39,458 bases of DNA from Hominisplanchenecus murintestinalis. Its GTDB lineage: Bacteria; Bacillota; Clostridia; Lachnospirales; Lachnospiraceae. The position numbers and the translations under genes were made by a program. The DNA lies in NCBI GenBank assembly GCA_004793585.1, contig SRZB01000033.1, forward strand, positions 1-39,458, written 5' to 3'. The notes beneath the pieces are model-generated. The model was not told the origin of the DNA. It ran no database searches and saw only the letters and a list, made by a program, of their open reading frames with translations. Shown piece after piece: positions 8,776 to 16,637 of the stretch (positions are counted from its first letter, which is position 1; every line of letters begins with the position of its first letter).

Positions 8776-8844
8776 ATGTACTCCTTCTTTCTGAATAATA
8801 TATTATGCACTGCCGCCACGCAGCCATTCCTAATTCAGCTTATT

Positions 8845-8873
8845 ATTATACGCATTTATGCATAATAAGTCAA
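8845..8873 (-). promoter_or_regulatory. Promoter of the C69 peptidase gene
   Basis: On the minus strand TTGACT (8868-8873) and TATAAT (8845-8850) are separated by exactly 17 bases, a near-consensus housekeeping promoter about 70 bases upstream of the ATG. The intergenic stretch 8776-8984 is divergent; on the plus side only a weak AT-rich candidate was seen. Confidence 0.8.
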
Positions 8874-8984
8874 TACCTATGCAATGCGGCACACTTTTCG
8901 CAAAGATAAGGCATATCCTCCATCGCCTGGCCATAAACTATAGAAAATCAATCTTACTATATTAAATGGTTAGGAGGACTGCAG

Positions 8985-9464
8985 ATGGGTTCAAAAACTA
9001 AAATCATGGTATTTCGCATGAGGGAGTTGATTTATACCGGAATTTTTATCACTTTAGGAATTATTCTGGTGATATTGATGATTATAATGTTTCGACCAAA
9101 ATCAGCCTCTGCCCCCAGTACCTATCCTGCCAACGGACAGGACAGCTCTTCTGTCTCGGCAAGATATACCCCCGGCGTCTATACGACCCCTATTACCCTG
9201 AACGACAATGCCCTGGATGTAGAAGTCACCGTGGACAGCGACCACATCAATTCCATCCGGCTGGTAAACCTGAGCGATTCAGTTACGACCATGTACCCTC
9301 TGGTACAGCCTGCCCTGGAGGAACTCGCCCAGCAAATCTGCGAAAAACAATCCACAGAAGACATTACATATTCTGAGGAGAGCCGCTACACCTCGCAGGT
9401 ATTATTAGACGCCGTGAACTCCGCGCTGAAAACCGCCCGTGAGGGAACCCCGACGGCAGAGTAA
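8985..9464 (+). CDS. Membrane-anchored FMN_bind-like protein lacking the flavin attachment motif
   Basis: The only plus-strand gene, 159 residues, behind a TTAGGAGG site. A basic N-terminus and one transmembrane helix (about residues 15-36) place the rest outside the cell. After a Ser/Pro-rich linker, residues 58-152 follow the FMN_bind pattern (PF04205, seen in NqrC/RnfG): YTPGVYT, then LDVEVTVDSDHINSIRLVNLSDS, a conserved helix and finally YTSQVLLDAVNSAL, which matches the family's last block (xTSxAIIDAVxxAL). The S/DGAT-type sequence that normally precedes this block and carries the covalently bound FMN is replaced by SEESR, so flavin attachment through threonine seems lost. Function is unknown; a structural or ligand-sensing role is inference. 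Confidence 0.8.
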   Translation: MGSKTKIMVFRMRELIYTGIFITLGIILVILMIIMFRPKSASAPSTYPANGQDSSSVSARYTPGVYTTPITLNDNALDVEVTVDSDHINSIRLVNLSDSVTTMYPLVQPALEELAQQICEKQSTEDITYSEESRYTSQVLLDAVNSALKTAREGTPTAE

Positions 9465-9514
9465 GGCAACGCAGTTAACCAGGCGGCTTGCGAGAAATAT
9501 TCAGTAAATGATAC

Positions 9515-9559
9515 TATGAGCCAAAGGCAGTGAATCCGTTCATCTGTCTTTGGCTCATA
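9515..9559 (+). terminator. Long hairpin downstream of the FMN_bind-like gene
   Basis: A long inverted repeat: TATGAGCCAAAG (9515-9526) pairs with 9548-9559, continues inward with one wobble and GCAG/CTGT, and closes with TGAA/TTCA around a TCCG tetraloop. Only moderately T-rich sequence follows on either strand, so it may end the plus-strand gene or act on both converging transcripts. Confidence 0.6.
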
Positions 9560-9606
9560 TCTTACTTTCACCCCATTAAACATCCCACACACTGGGCAAA
9601 CAAAAT

Positions 9607-9634
9607 GGCGAAGCGTTTATCGTAACACTTCGCC
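9607..9634 (-). terminator. Terminator downstream of the AbiF-like gene
   Basis: GGCGAAG (9607-9613) and CTTCGCC (9628-9634) pair, with an extra GTT/AAC inside. On the minus strand the stem is followed by ATTTTGTTTG. It lies about 70 bases after the AbiF stop codon. Confidence 0.65.
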
Positions 9635-9639
9635 GAAAG

Positions 9640-9673
9640 CCTAATCGGTTTGAGCACAATACGCTTGATTAGG
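9640..9673 (+). terminator. Second hairpin between the converging genes, T-rich on the plus strand
   Basis: CCTAATC (9640-9646) pairs with GATTAGG (9667-9673), with AGC/GCT inside the loop. On the plus strand TCTGTTTTATATTTTAT follows. It could terminate plus-strand transcription entering the AbiF locus, or be part of a structured 3' end of the abiF mRNA with the hairpin at 9607-9634. Confidence 0.5.
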
Positions 9674-9705
9674 TCTGTTTTATATTTTATGCTAAAAGTC
9701 AGATT

Positions 9706-10614
9706 TTAAACACATAAATGCACCTTCCAATCCGTTGGAAAATTCATTGCAGCAAAATTAATAACACTGTTATTGCTTTGAAACAATTGTTCCAATTCCA
9801 CGGTAAACATTCTCCATTCCTCATCTGACGTTCTCAAATATTTCATCACCAGTAACATCTGATATAAACCATTATGTTCCGGCAAAGGCATAATTTTATC
9901 AACATCCAAGATCTCTGGTGTTGTGTGTATAGTTCTATTATATATTCTGGAATTATGCGCACACATATTACGCAGTACTGCAACTCCCTGCACCCATGAT
10001 GCGAACATCTTTTGTGACGGATTTACCAAATTTCCTTTTCCGGACTTGTATTTATAATTGCTTGCTAAAACTGCATATGAACTTCCCGAACCAGTTTTCA
10101 AATTCTTAATTATCTTCGACAATGTTCCAAAAGAAATCACTTCTACCACTGCCCATACCGGTACTTCACCTTCATGCTTATCAAAATTATGTTTAATAAA
10201 CGTATCGTTAGAACGCGCTATCTCCAAGGCTATCGTTGACATATTCTGCCAATACATTTTCTTCTCTTTGAAAATGGATGAATCCTGTAAAATCAACGCA
10301 TCTTTATGAATGAGCAGAGCTTCTACCAAGCGAACTCTTAGTGCAACCTCTATTTTTGATATCATCGAAAAAATCATATTAGAAAGAGCTTGATCAAAGT
10401 AATATAATTTTAGGATATCTTTAAATTTCGTTCCTTGAATATATTTCTTTGTAGAATTATCATATAATTGAAACGAATATCCTCTTAAGCGATAATAACC
10501 AATTGTTTTTAATGCACTCTCTACATCATCTTGGGAGGTGATTTCCATACCTGCCTCAATATAAAATTGTATCTGCTGTGCTATCGTTAATATTTGTTTT
10601 ACATACTGATACAT
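9706..10614 (-). CDS. AbiF/AbiD-type abortive infection protein with HEPN motif (Abi_2 family)
   Basis: A 302-residue protein of the Abi_2 family (PF07751). Family marks are IGYYRLRGYSF near residues 38-48, FDQALSNMIFSMISKIEVALRVRL in the first helical block, and RNMCAHNSRIYNR at 215-227. In the last, R215 and H220 form the RxxxxH motif of HEPN ribonucleases. No transmembrane or signal segments are seen. Family members from lactococci block phage growth by killing or stalling the infected cell; a HEPN RNase cutting RNA is the likely mechanism (inference). The gene is clearly more AT-rich than its neighbours, suggesting transfer. It begins with GAGGTG six bases before the ATG, directly after a small RNA gene that ends in a terminator, so its expression depends on read-through or release of that terminator. 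Confidence 0.93.
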   Translation of the reverse strand: MYQYVKQILTIAQQIQFYIEAGMEITSQDDVESALKTIGYYRLRGYSFQLYDNSTKKYIQGTKFKDILKLYYFDQALSNMIFSMISKIEVALRVRLVEALLIHKDALILQDSSIFKEKKMYWQNMSTIALEIARSNDTFIKHNFDKHEGEVPVWAVVEVISFGTLSKIIKNLKTGSGSSYAVLASNYKYKSGKGNLVNPSQKMFASWVQGVAVLRNMCAHNSRIYNRTIHTTPEILDVDKIMPLPEHNGLYQMLLVMKYLRTSDEEWRMFTVELEQLFQSNNSVINFAAMNFPTDWKVHLCV

Positions 10615-10630
10615 AAATCACCTCGTAAAT

Positions 10631-10683
10631 AAAAAAGTCCCACCGGGTTGCGCATGGAAACCAGAGGCGTGGTGGGTTCTGTT
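10631..10683 (-). ncRNA. Small structured RNA upstream of the AbiF-like gene (candidate RNA antitoxin/attenuator)
   Basis: A transcript from the consensus promoter at 10690-10717 should start at about 10683 and run about 53 nt. It folds into CCCACC (10671-10676) pairing with GGUGGG (10639-10644), an inner GGUU/AACC helix, an eight-base internal bulge ACGCCUCU on the 5' side, and a UCCAUGCGC loop. CGC in the bulge could pair with GCG in the loop as a small pseudoknot. Six U residues follow at 10631-10636, so the outer stem is also an intrinsic terminator. It ends only about 7 bases before the AbiF ribosome site. Small structured RNAs next to AbiF-type genes have been reported as RNA antitoxins; I infer that class from position and shape, not from a database match. 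Confidence 0.75.
10639..10676 (-). terminator. Intrinsic terminator formed by the small RNA ahead of abiF
   Basis: The outer 6-bp GC-rich stem of the small RNA followed by AC and six T on the minus strand has intrinsic terminator form. It lies between the promoter and the AbiF start codon, so only read-through transcripts can make the protein. Confidence 0.75.
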
Positions 10684-10689
10684 AATATT

Positions 10690-10717
10690 ATTATACACTT
10701 TCAAATAAACTTGTCAA
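10690..10717 (-). promoter_or_regulatory. Consensus promoter driving the AbiF-associated small RNA
   Basis: TTGACA (10712-10717) and TATAAT (10690-10695) are both perfect matches to the sigma-A consensus, with a 16-base spacer. This is the strongest promoter in the window by sequence and predicts a highly abundant small RNA. Confidence 0.88.
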
Positions 10718-10812
10718 GATTTGTTTTCTTAAATTTTGTACTTCAAATTTTGCGTAAACCGGGACCATAACAAATCTATGTTTATCATACAATCCTGCTC
10801 TATTTTACCCCT

Positions 10813-12726
10813 CTACTCCACCTCGTCCAAATCCCTCTGCCACAGCCTCACGCACGCATCGCTGGGCATCCGCAAATCTCCCCTCGGTGAAACCGCTACG
10901 GAACCGACCTTCGGCCCGTCCGGCAGGCATGAGCGCTTAAACTGCTGGGAAAAGAATCTCCAGTAAAATTTCCTCAGCCATTTCAGAATCGTCTCTTTCT
11001 CATAGCTTCCTGCAAAGGCCAGCTTAGCCAGACGGTAAATCTTTCGGGGAAGGAAACCGAAACGCAGCACATAGTACAGGAAAAAGTCATGCAGCTCATA
11101 CGGCCCTACCAAATCTTCAGTTTTCTGGGAAATCTCCCCGTCTTTTGGCGGCAACAGCTCCGGGCTTACCGGAGTGTCGAGCACATCCAGCAGGATATCT
11201 TTCAACTTTTCATCCCCGCAGGTATCCGCATAGTAACGCACAAGATGACGCACCAGAGTTTTTGGCACAGAGGCGTTCACGCCATACATAGACATATGGT
11301 CGCCGTTGTAGGTAGCCCATCCAAGCGCCAGTTCCGACATATCTCCCGTACCCACTACCAGCCCGCCTGTCTGGTTCGCGATATCCATCAGCACCTGCGT
11401 CCGTTCTCTCGCCTGTCCGTTCTCATAAGTTACATCATGGTTTTTCTCATCATGGCCGATGTCCCGGAAATGCAGTGTTACCGCCTCCCGGATATCTACT
11501 TCCCGAAGGGAAGCTCCCAGGGTACGCGTCAACTCGCAGGCGTTTGTATAGGTACGGTCTGTCGTTCCAAAGCAGGGCATCGTCACTGCTGTAATATCCT
11601 GTCTGGAAAGCCCCAGCATGTCAAATGCCTTTGCCGTTACCAGGAGCGCCAGGGTAGAATCCAGCCCGCCGGAAATCCCCACGACTGCATTGGCGCATCC
11701 TGTATGCTCCAAACGCTTTTTCAGTCCCAGCGCCTGCATCATCAGTATTTCCTCGCACCGCTTCTCCCTGTCTCCCGGGCTGTCCGGTACAAACGGCATG
11801 GGATCGATAAAACGCGTCAGCTCTGTCGGCGTCAGCTCCAGGTGGAAAGGAACTTTCTCATACTCTTCCTGCCCCTGCTGCTGAAACGTTGTCATCCGCC
11901 TGCGCTCTGAAACAAGCCGCCGGATATCTATATCGCCATAAATCGTCTCATTCATAAACCGCCTGGATTCTTTCAGCAAAATCCCGTTTTCCGCAATCAG
12001 GCTGTGCCCGCCAAATACCAAATCCGTGGAAGATTCCCCTTCTCCCGCACTGGCATAAATGTACCCGCTAATTAGACGCGCCGACTGCCCTGTTACCAGG
12101 GATTCCCGGTATTTATCTTTTCCGGTAGCCTCGTCACTGGCTGAAAGGTTAACAATCACTGTCGCCCCCGCCAGCGCATGATGAATGCTTGGAGGCTGCG
12201 GCACCCACAAATCCTCACAGATTTCTGCCGCCACACACAGGCCCTCCATCTCCTTGCATACGAAAAGCTGGTTCATGCCAAACGGCACCGGGCTCCCTTC
12301 GTAGTCCACCCATTCCACCTTCCGGCATCCCGGCTCAAAGTGCCTCGCCTCATAAAATTCATTATAATTTGGAAGGCAGGACTTAGGGATAATCCCCAGC
12401 AGACGCCCGCTGCACACGGCCGCAGCCGCATTATACAGCTTCCCATCCTTTTCCCAGGGAAGCCCTACGAATATCAGGGCGTCCTTTCCCCTGGAATGAA
12501 AAATCACCTGATGCAGCCCCTGCCGAGCCCCGTCGAGCAGCGTCTCCTGCCAGAACAAATCCTCACAAGTATACCCTGTCATGCACAGCTCCGGAAATAC
12601 AATCAACTTCGCCCCGGCAGCTACAGCCTCATCGATTCCGTTACAAATGGCAGCCGCATTGTGGATGCAGTCTGCAACTTTAATTTTCGGCGTTACAGCC
12701 GCCGTTTTGATAAATCCGTCAAACAT
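10813..12726 (-). CDS. nadE: Glutamine-dependent NAD+ synthetase
   Basis: NadE converts nicotinic acid adenine dinucleotide to NAD+ using ATP and ammonia drawn from glutamine. The 637-residue protein has an N-terminal nitrilase-type glutaminase domain with the Glu-Lys-Cys triad (E46 in FPELCMTGY, K115 in IIPKSCLPNYNEFYE, C170 in AAEICEDLW), then a synthetase domain with the ATP loop SGGLDS at 352-357 and the downstream VGTGDMSELALGW. Its length agrees with the two-domain long form. It follows hslO by 13 bases, with AAGGAG upstream of the ATG, and is the last gene of this run. No clear terminator is visible in 10718-10812. Confidence 0.96.
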   Translation of the reverse strand: MFDGFIKTAAVTPKIKVADCIHNAAAICNGIDEAVAAGAKLIVFPELCMTGYTCEDLFWQETLLDGARQGLHQVIFHSRGKDALIFVGLPWEKDGKLYNAAAAVCSGRLLGIIPKSCLPNYNEFYEARHFEPGCRKVEWVDYEGSPVPFGMNQLFVCKEMEGLCVAAEICEDLWVPQPPSIHHALAGATVIVNLSASDEATGKDKYRESLVTGQSARLISGYIYASAGEGESSTDLVFGGHSLIAENGILLKESRRFMNETIYGDIDIRRLVSERRRMTTFQQQGQEEYEKVPFHLELTPTELTRFIDPMPFVPDSPGDREKRCEEILMMQALGLKKRLEHTGCANAVVGISGGLDSTLALLVTAKAFDMLGLSRQDITAVTMPCFGTTDRTYTNACELTRTLGASLREVDIREAVTLHFRDIGHDEKNHDVTYENGQARERTQVLMDIANQTGGLVVGTGDMSELALGWATYNGDHMSMYGVNASVPKTLVRHLVRYYADTCGDEKLKDILLDVLDTPVSPELLPPKDGEISQKTEDLVGPYELHDFFLYYVLRFGFLPRKIYRLAKLAFAGSYEKETILKWLRKFYWRFFSQQFKRSCLPDGPKVGSVAVSPRGDLRMPSDACVRLWQRDLDEVE

Positions 12727-12739
12727 ATCCGTCTGCTCC

Positions 12740-13618
12740 TTACCTGCTTTGTCTTAATAGCTTTTCCAAATCTTCCACATCAAATGCATAGTCCGCGCCG
12801 CAGAAATGGCAATTCAGGCTCACCGTTTTTCCTTCGGCAATCATTTCACGCAAATCCTTCTTTCCGATGCTTATCAGCGCTTTTTCCACCCGCTCCCTGC
12901 TGCAGTTACACGCAAACTGTGTGGGCATCCTGTCCATGATTTCCAGTCCGAAATCCCCCAGAAGCCGCCCTAAAATCTGCTCCGGCGTCATTCCCTCATC
13001 CAGCATGGACGTGACAGAAGTAATATCCGCCAACTTTTTCTCCAGTGCGTCAATAACTTTTTCATCTGTGAACGGCATAAGCTGTATAATAAAGCCGCCT
13101 GCCTGTTTCACCGTATTGTCATGATTCATGAGTACTCCAAGCCCTACCGAAGAGGGCACCTGCTCCGAAGTGGCAAAATAGTACGTCAAGTCCTCCGCAA
13201 TCTCACTTGTCTGAAGCACCGTCTGCCCGACATATGGCTCTTTTAACCCCATGTCCTTAATCACGCTGAGCATCCCGGGGCCTACCGCCCCTGCAACGTC
13301 CAGCTTTCCGGCTGCATTGGCATGTAAAAGCACTTCCGGATTATTCACGTACCCTTTTACATTCCCCTGGCTGTCAGCCGTCACCGTAATACCGCCGATT
13401 GGCCCCCTGCCTTTTATCTGAAGAGTCAGGATATCTTTCTCTCCCTTCATCATCACGCCCATCATCGCCCCGGCTGTCAGCAGCCGTCCCAGAGCCGCCG
13501 TCGCTACAGGACTGGTATTGTGCGTTCCTCTGGCAAACTCTGTCATCTCCCGTGTAGTTGCCGCAAACGCACGGATTTGGCTGTCAGCGGCCGTAGCCCT
13601 TACAATATAATCCGACAT
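12740..13618 (-). CDS. hslO: Redox-regulated chaperone Hsp33
   Basis: Hsp33 is a cytosolic holdase that is activated when oxidation releases zinc from its four C-terminal cysteines. Here these are C237 and C239 (CNC) and C270 and C273 (CHFC), so redox control appears intact. The 292-residue length and N-terminal DYIVRATAADSQIRAFAA and GRGPIGGI segments fit the family. A GTG nine bases further upstream, overlapping the methyltransferase stop, is an alternative start; the ATG at 13618 gives the usual MSDYIVRA beginning. The ribosome site AAGGAAAG would be too close to the GTG. Confidence 0.94.
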   Translation of the reverse strand: MSDYIVRATAADSQIRAFAATTREMTEFARGTHNTSPVATAALGRLLTAGAMMGVMMKGEKDILTLQIKGRGPIGGITVTADSQGNVKGYVNNPEVLLHANAAGKLDVAGAVGPGMLSVIKDMGLKEPYVGQTVLQTSEIAEDLTYYFATSEQVPSSVGLGVLMNHDNTVKQAGGFIIQLMPFTDEKVIDALEKKLADITSVTSMLDEGMTPEQILGRLLGDFGLEIMDRMPTQFACNCSRERVEKALISIGKKDLREMIAEGKTVSLNCHFCGADYAFDVEDLEKLLRQSR

Positions 13619-13623
13619 ATCTC

Positions 13624-14373
13624 TCACTTTCCTTTCTCTCTGGCAAGAAAATAGACACGTTCACTGTCCTCTCTCGGCGCTTCCTCTGTAAACGCATCAT
13701 AAACCGCTATAAATTCCATGCCCGCCGCCTCAAGCAGCCGCCTGATTGTTTCTATTTCGTAAGCCTTTTGCAGATGAGTCTCCGTATACTTCCGAAACAG
13801 CCCGTTTTCTTCTCTCTGAAATATTGTTAAATCATATTCATTCGCCTGTTCTTCCTCATACCAGGTATTTTCCCAGATAAAGCTGCATTCCTCCCGGTTC
13901 TCGGCAATTGTGGCATCTCCCAGTCCCCGGTATTTATGGGGCGTATTCATGTCAAAAATAAAAATCCCCCCGGGATCCAGGTAATTGTTCACCAGCCGGA
14001 ATACTCCCAGCAGTTCTTCCTCTGACATAAGATAATTCATAGAATCACAGATGCTCACCACTGCCCTCATCGTACCATAGAGTTCAAACTCCCGCATATC
14101 CTGAAGCAGATATAGAATATCATAGCCGCTCTGCCGCTTCTTTTCCATAGCAATCTCCAGCATTTCCTCCGAAAAATCCACGCCTGTCATATCATATCCC
14201 TTTGCAGCCAGCAGCTCCGTCAGGCTCCCGGTGCCGCACCCCAGGTCAAGCACCAGCCCATCCTCAATGCCATACTTTTTAAGCAATCCCACGACATACT
14301 CCGCCCACTCTTCATACGGTACGTTATCCATAAATGTGTCGTATACTTCCGCAAATCCCGTATATGCCTCCAT
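13624..14373 (-). CDS. Class I SAM-dependent methyltransferase
   Basis: A 249-residue cytosolic methyltransferase. The SAM-binding motif I VLDLGCGTGSLTELLAAKG is near residue 42, followed by an acidic end of strand 2 in GVDFSEEMLEIA, and by ICDSMNYL and a GGIFIFDMNT strand-turn, as in small-molecule methyltransferases of the Methyltransf_25 type. The substrate cannot be told from the sequence. It is 9 bases downstream of hisC and its stop codon abuts the hslO start, so the genes are translationally linked. No relation to histidine metabolism is implied. Confidence 0.88.
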   Translation of the reverse strand: MEAYTGFAEVYDTFMDNVPYEEWAEYVVGLLKKYGIEDGLVLDLGCGTGSLTELLAAKGYDMTGVDFSEEMLEIAMEKKRQSGYDILYLLQDMREFELYGTMRAVVSICDSMNYLMSEEELLGVFRLVNNYLDPGGIFIFDMNTPHKYRGLGDATIAENREECSFIWENTWYEEEQANEYDLTIFQREENGLFRKYTETHLQKAYEIETIRRLLEAAGMEFIAVYDAFTEEAPREDSERVYFLAREKGK

Positions 14374-14382
14374 CTGTCTTTC

Positions 14383-15441
14383 CTACTTTCCCATAAACTT
14401 TTTCAGAAAGCTTATCAGCTCATCCATCTCTTCATCCGTTCCAATCGTTACCCGCAGATAATTGTCAATTCTGGGCTTATTAAAATAGCGCACATAAATC
14501 TTCTTGATTTTCAACGCCTCGAAAATCTCCCTTGCGGAGAACTGCGGATGGGTGATAAACAGGAAATTCGCTTGGGAATCCTGGAAGCGGAAGCCCAGCT
14601 TCCCAAGCTCCACCTTTACCCTCTCCCTGGTTGCAACAATTTTTCCCTTAGTTTCCTTAAAATATTCTTCTGCCTTTACCGCTTCTACTGCCGCTGCCAG
14701 CGTCGGAGCATTCATTGTATAGGAATTAAAAGAATACTTTACGTCATTTAGATATTTTATGAGAATTTTATTTCCCATAGCATACCCTACCCTCATACCA
14801 GCCAGTGAGCGGGATTTTGAAAAGGTCTGTACCACCAGAAGATTATCATATCTATCAATCAGTTCCAACGCAGATTTTCCGCCAAAGTCAATATACGCTT
14901 CATCCACAATTACCACCACGTCCCGGTTGTGGGCAACGATGTCCTCCACCGCCGCTAAATCCTGACACACTCCTGTTGGCGCATTTGGATTTGGAAAAAT
15001 CACGCCGCCATTTGCCTTATAATAATCCTCTTTCACGATTCTGAACTCTTCATCCAGCGCGCATCTCTCATAAGGAATCCTGAGCATTTCTGCCCACACA
15101 TCGTAAAAAGAATATGTAATGTCCGGGAACAGAATCGGTTTTTGCGAATTAAAAAAAGTCAAAAAACACATTGCCAGCACATCGTCTGAACCCACTCCCA
15201 CAAAAACCTGTTCCGGCTCCAGATGATAGTAAGCCGCGAGCTCCTTCACCAAAACTTCCGATGTAGGGTCGGGATAACGCCGCAGCATATCCGCATCCAT
15301 CCCCTTCAAAGCCGCCGCTACTCCCGGCGCAGGCGGATATGGATTTTCATTCGTATTCAGTTTTATGATTCCCCGCTGTTTGGGCTGTTCTCCCGGCACA
15401 TAGGGAACGACTTTCCGTATATTTTTCTCCCAGCCTTTCAC
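14383..15441 (-). CDS. hisC: Histidinol-phosphate aminotransferase
   Basis: A 352-residue PLP-dependent aminotransferase of the HisC type. Visible features are the N-terminal KLNTNENPYPPAPGV, the cofactor contacts in VIVDEAYIDF, the PLP lysine in VVQTFSKSRSLAGMRVGY and the C-terminal DNYLRVTIGT, in which an arginine binds the substrate carboxylate or phosphate. The start is taken as GTG at 15441 because GGGGGAGG lies upstream at the right distance; the frame is open further to 15501 but that segment is inside the preceding gene. It overlaps the upstream aminotransferase by 4 bases (GTGA). HisC-type enzymes may also act on aromatic amino acids, and no other his genes are near. Confidence 0.88.
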   Translation of the reverse strand: MKGWEKNIRKVVPYVPGEQPKQRGIIKLNTNENPYPPAPGVAAALKGMDADMLRRYPDPTSEVLVKELAAYYHLEPEQVFVGVGSDDVLAMCFLTFFNSQKPILFPDITYSFYDVWAEMLRIPYERCALDEEFRIVKEDYYKANGGVIFPNPNAPTGVCQDLAAVEDIVAHNRDVVVIVDEAYIDFGGKSALELIDRYDNLLVVQTFSKSRSLAGMRVGYAMGNKILIKYLNDVKYSFNSYTMNAPTLAAAVEAVKAEEYFKETKGKIVATRERVKVELGKLGFRFQDSQANFLFITHPQFSAREIFEALKIKKIYVRYFNKPRIDNYLRVTIGTDEEMDELISFLKKFMGK

Positions 15442-16637
15442 TTCTTTTTTCCTCCCCCGATTTCTTTCATCAGCTCTGCAAAATGCGGCAGCGATCTGCA
15501 AATCATCTCATAGGAGACGCAGTACGCCAGCCGCACATATCCCGGACAGTCAAACGAGCTTCCCGGCACCAGAAGGATATTATGCCTCTTTGCCGCCGCG
15601 CAGAATTCCTTTTCATCCTCCAGCGGAGACTTTACAAACAAGTAAAATGCTCCCTGTGGTTTCATGCAGTCCAGCCCCACGTTCTTTAACCCTTCGTACA
15701 GTGTTTTTCGGTTCCTGTCATAATATTCCACATCCACCTGGGCCTCCAGACAGCGTGCAATCACACGCTGAAACAGGGACGGGGCATTCACATAGCCCAG
15801 AATTCTGGTCGCCACGTTTGCCGCCGCACGCACGTCCTCGCTGTCATCCAGCTCATCCGGCAGTACCAGATAGCCGATGCGTTCCCCGGGCAGCGACAGG
15901 GATTTGCTGAAAGAGTATCCTACGATTGTATTTTCATAATATTTTGTCAGATACGGCGCTTCCTTGCCGTCATAAGCCAGCTCCCTGTAAGGCTCGTCCG
16001 ATATCAGATAGATACTTGTCCCATACTCCTGCTGCTTTTTTCGCATAAGCGCCGCCAGGCTTTTAATGGTATCCTCCGAATAAATCACTCCTGTAGGATT
16101 GTTCGGCGTATTCACAATGACTGCCTTTGTTTTCGGCGTTATCCGCTTTTCAAACTCAGCCAGATCCGGCTGGAAATCTTCTGTATTCGGCGGCACTGTC
16201 ACCAATACTCCGTCATAATTCGTGACATATGCACGATACTCCCCAAAATAAGGCGCAAATACCACTACCTCTTCTCCTGGGTTCAGCAGAGTTTTCATAA
16301 TCACATTCATGCCTCCCGCCGCTCCCACGGTCATCACGATATTTTCTCCGTGAAACGCCGTACCAAAACGCCTGTTCAAAGATTCCGCCACCGCCCCGCG
16401 CACATCCTCATACCCTGAGTTGCTCATATAGCCATGAACAAATACCGAATCCTCTTCTTCCAAAATCCGGTACACTGCCTCTTTCACTTCCTTCGGAGCC
16501 GGCAGATTCGGATTGCCGAGGCTGAAATCATACACATTTTCCGCTCCATAAATAGCAGACAGGCGCTTTCCCTCTTCAAACATTGCCCGGATTGCCGAGC
16601 TGCCCTGTACATAAGATACCATTTTTTCTGAAATCAT
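15438..16637 (-). CDS. Class I/II pyridoxal phosphate aminotransferase (aspartate/aromatic type)
   Basis: A 399-residue fold-type I aminotransferase. The YDFSLGNPNLPAP opening, VGAAGGMNVI glycine-rich phosphate contact, NTPNNPTGVIY, ISDEPYRELAYDG and the PLP lysine in GYSFSKSLSLPGERIGY are all in the expected order, and a C-terminal arginine lies in YVRLAYCVS. It belongs to the AspC-like subgroup, but the preferred amino acid (aspartate, aromatic or alanine) is not determined. The ATG follows GGAGGC and overlaps the DUF2156 gene by 4 bases (ATGA). The GGGKKK tail overlaps the hisC start. Confidence 0.9.
   Translation of the reverse strand: MISEKMVSYVQGSSAIRAMFEEGKRLSAIYGAENVYDFSLGNPNLPAPKEVKEAVYRILEEEDSVFVHGYMSNSGYEDVRGAVAESLNRRFGTAFHGENIVMTVGAAGGMNVIMKTLLNPGEEVVVFAPYFGEYRAYVTNYDGVLVTVPPNTEDFQPDLAEFEKRITPKTKAVIVNTPNNPTGVIYSEDTIKSLAALMRKKQQEYGTSIYLISDEPYRELAYDGKEAPYLTKYYENTIVGYSFSKSLSLPGERIGYLVLPDELDDSEDVRAAANVATRILGYVNAPSLFQRVIARCLEAQVDVEYYDRNRKTLYEGLKNVGLDCMKPQGAFYLFVKSPLEDEKEFCAAAKRHNILLVPGSSFDCPGYVRLAYCVSYEMICRSLPHFAELMKEIGGGKKK

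Noticed and set aside
11089-11910. Long plus-strand open frame (273 codons) opposite nadE
   Set aside because: It is antisense to a clear NAD synthetase, has no ribosome site, and its protein is Arg/His/Gln-rich in the manner of shadow frames.
12178-12939. Plus-strand open frame spanning the nadE-hslO junction
   Set aside because: Antisense to two well-supported genes with no ribosome site; shadow frame.
15441-15501. Longer N-terminus for hisC from the upstream ATG
   Set aside because: The GTG at 15441 has a GGGGGAGG site and gives the family N-terminus; the extension lies within the preceding aminotransferase gene.
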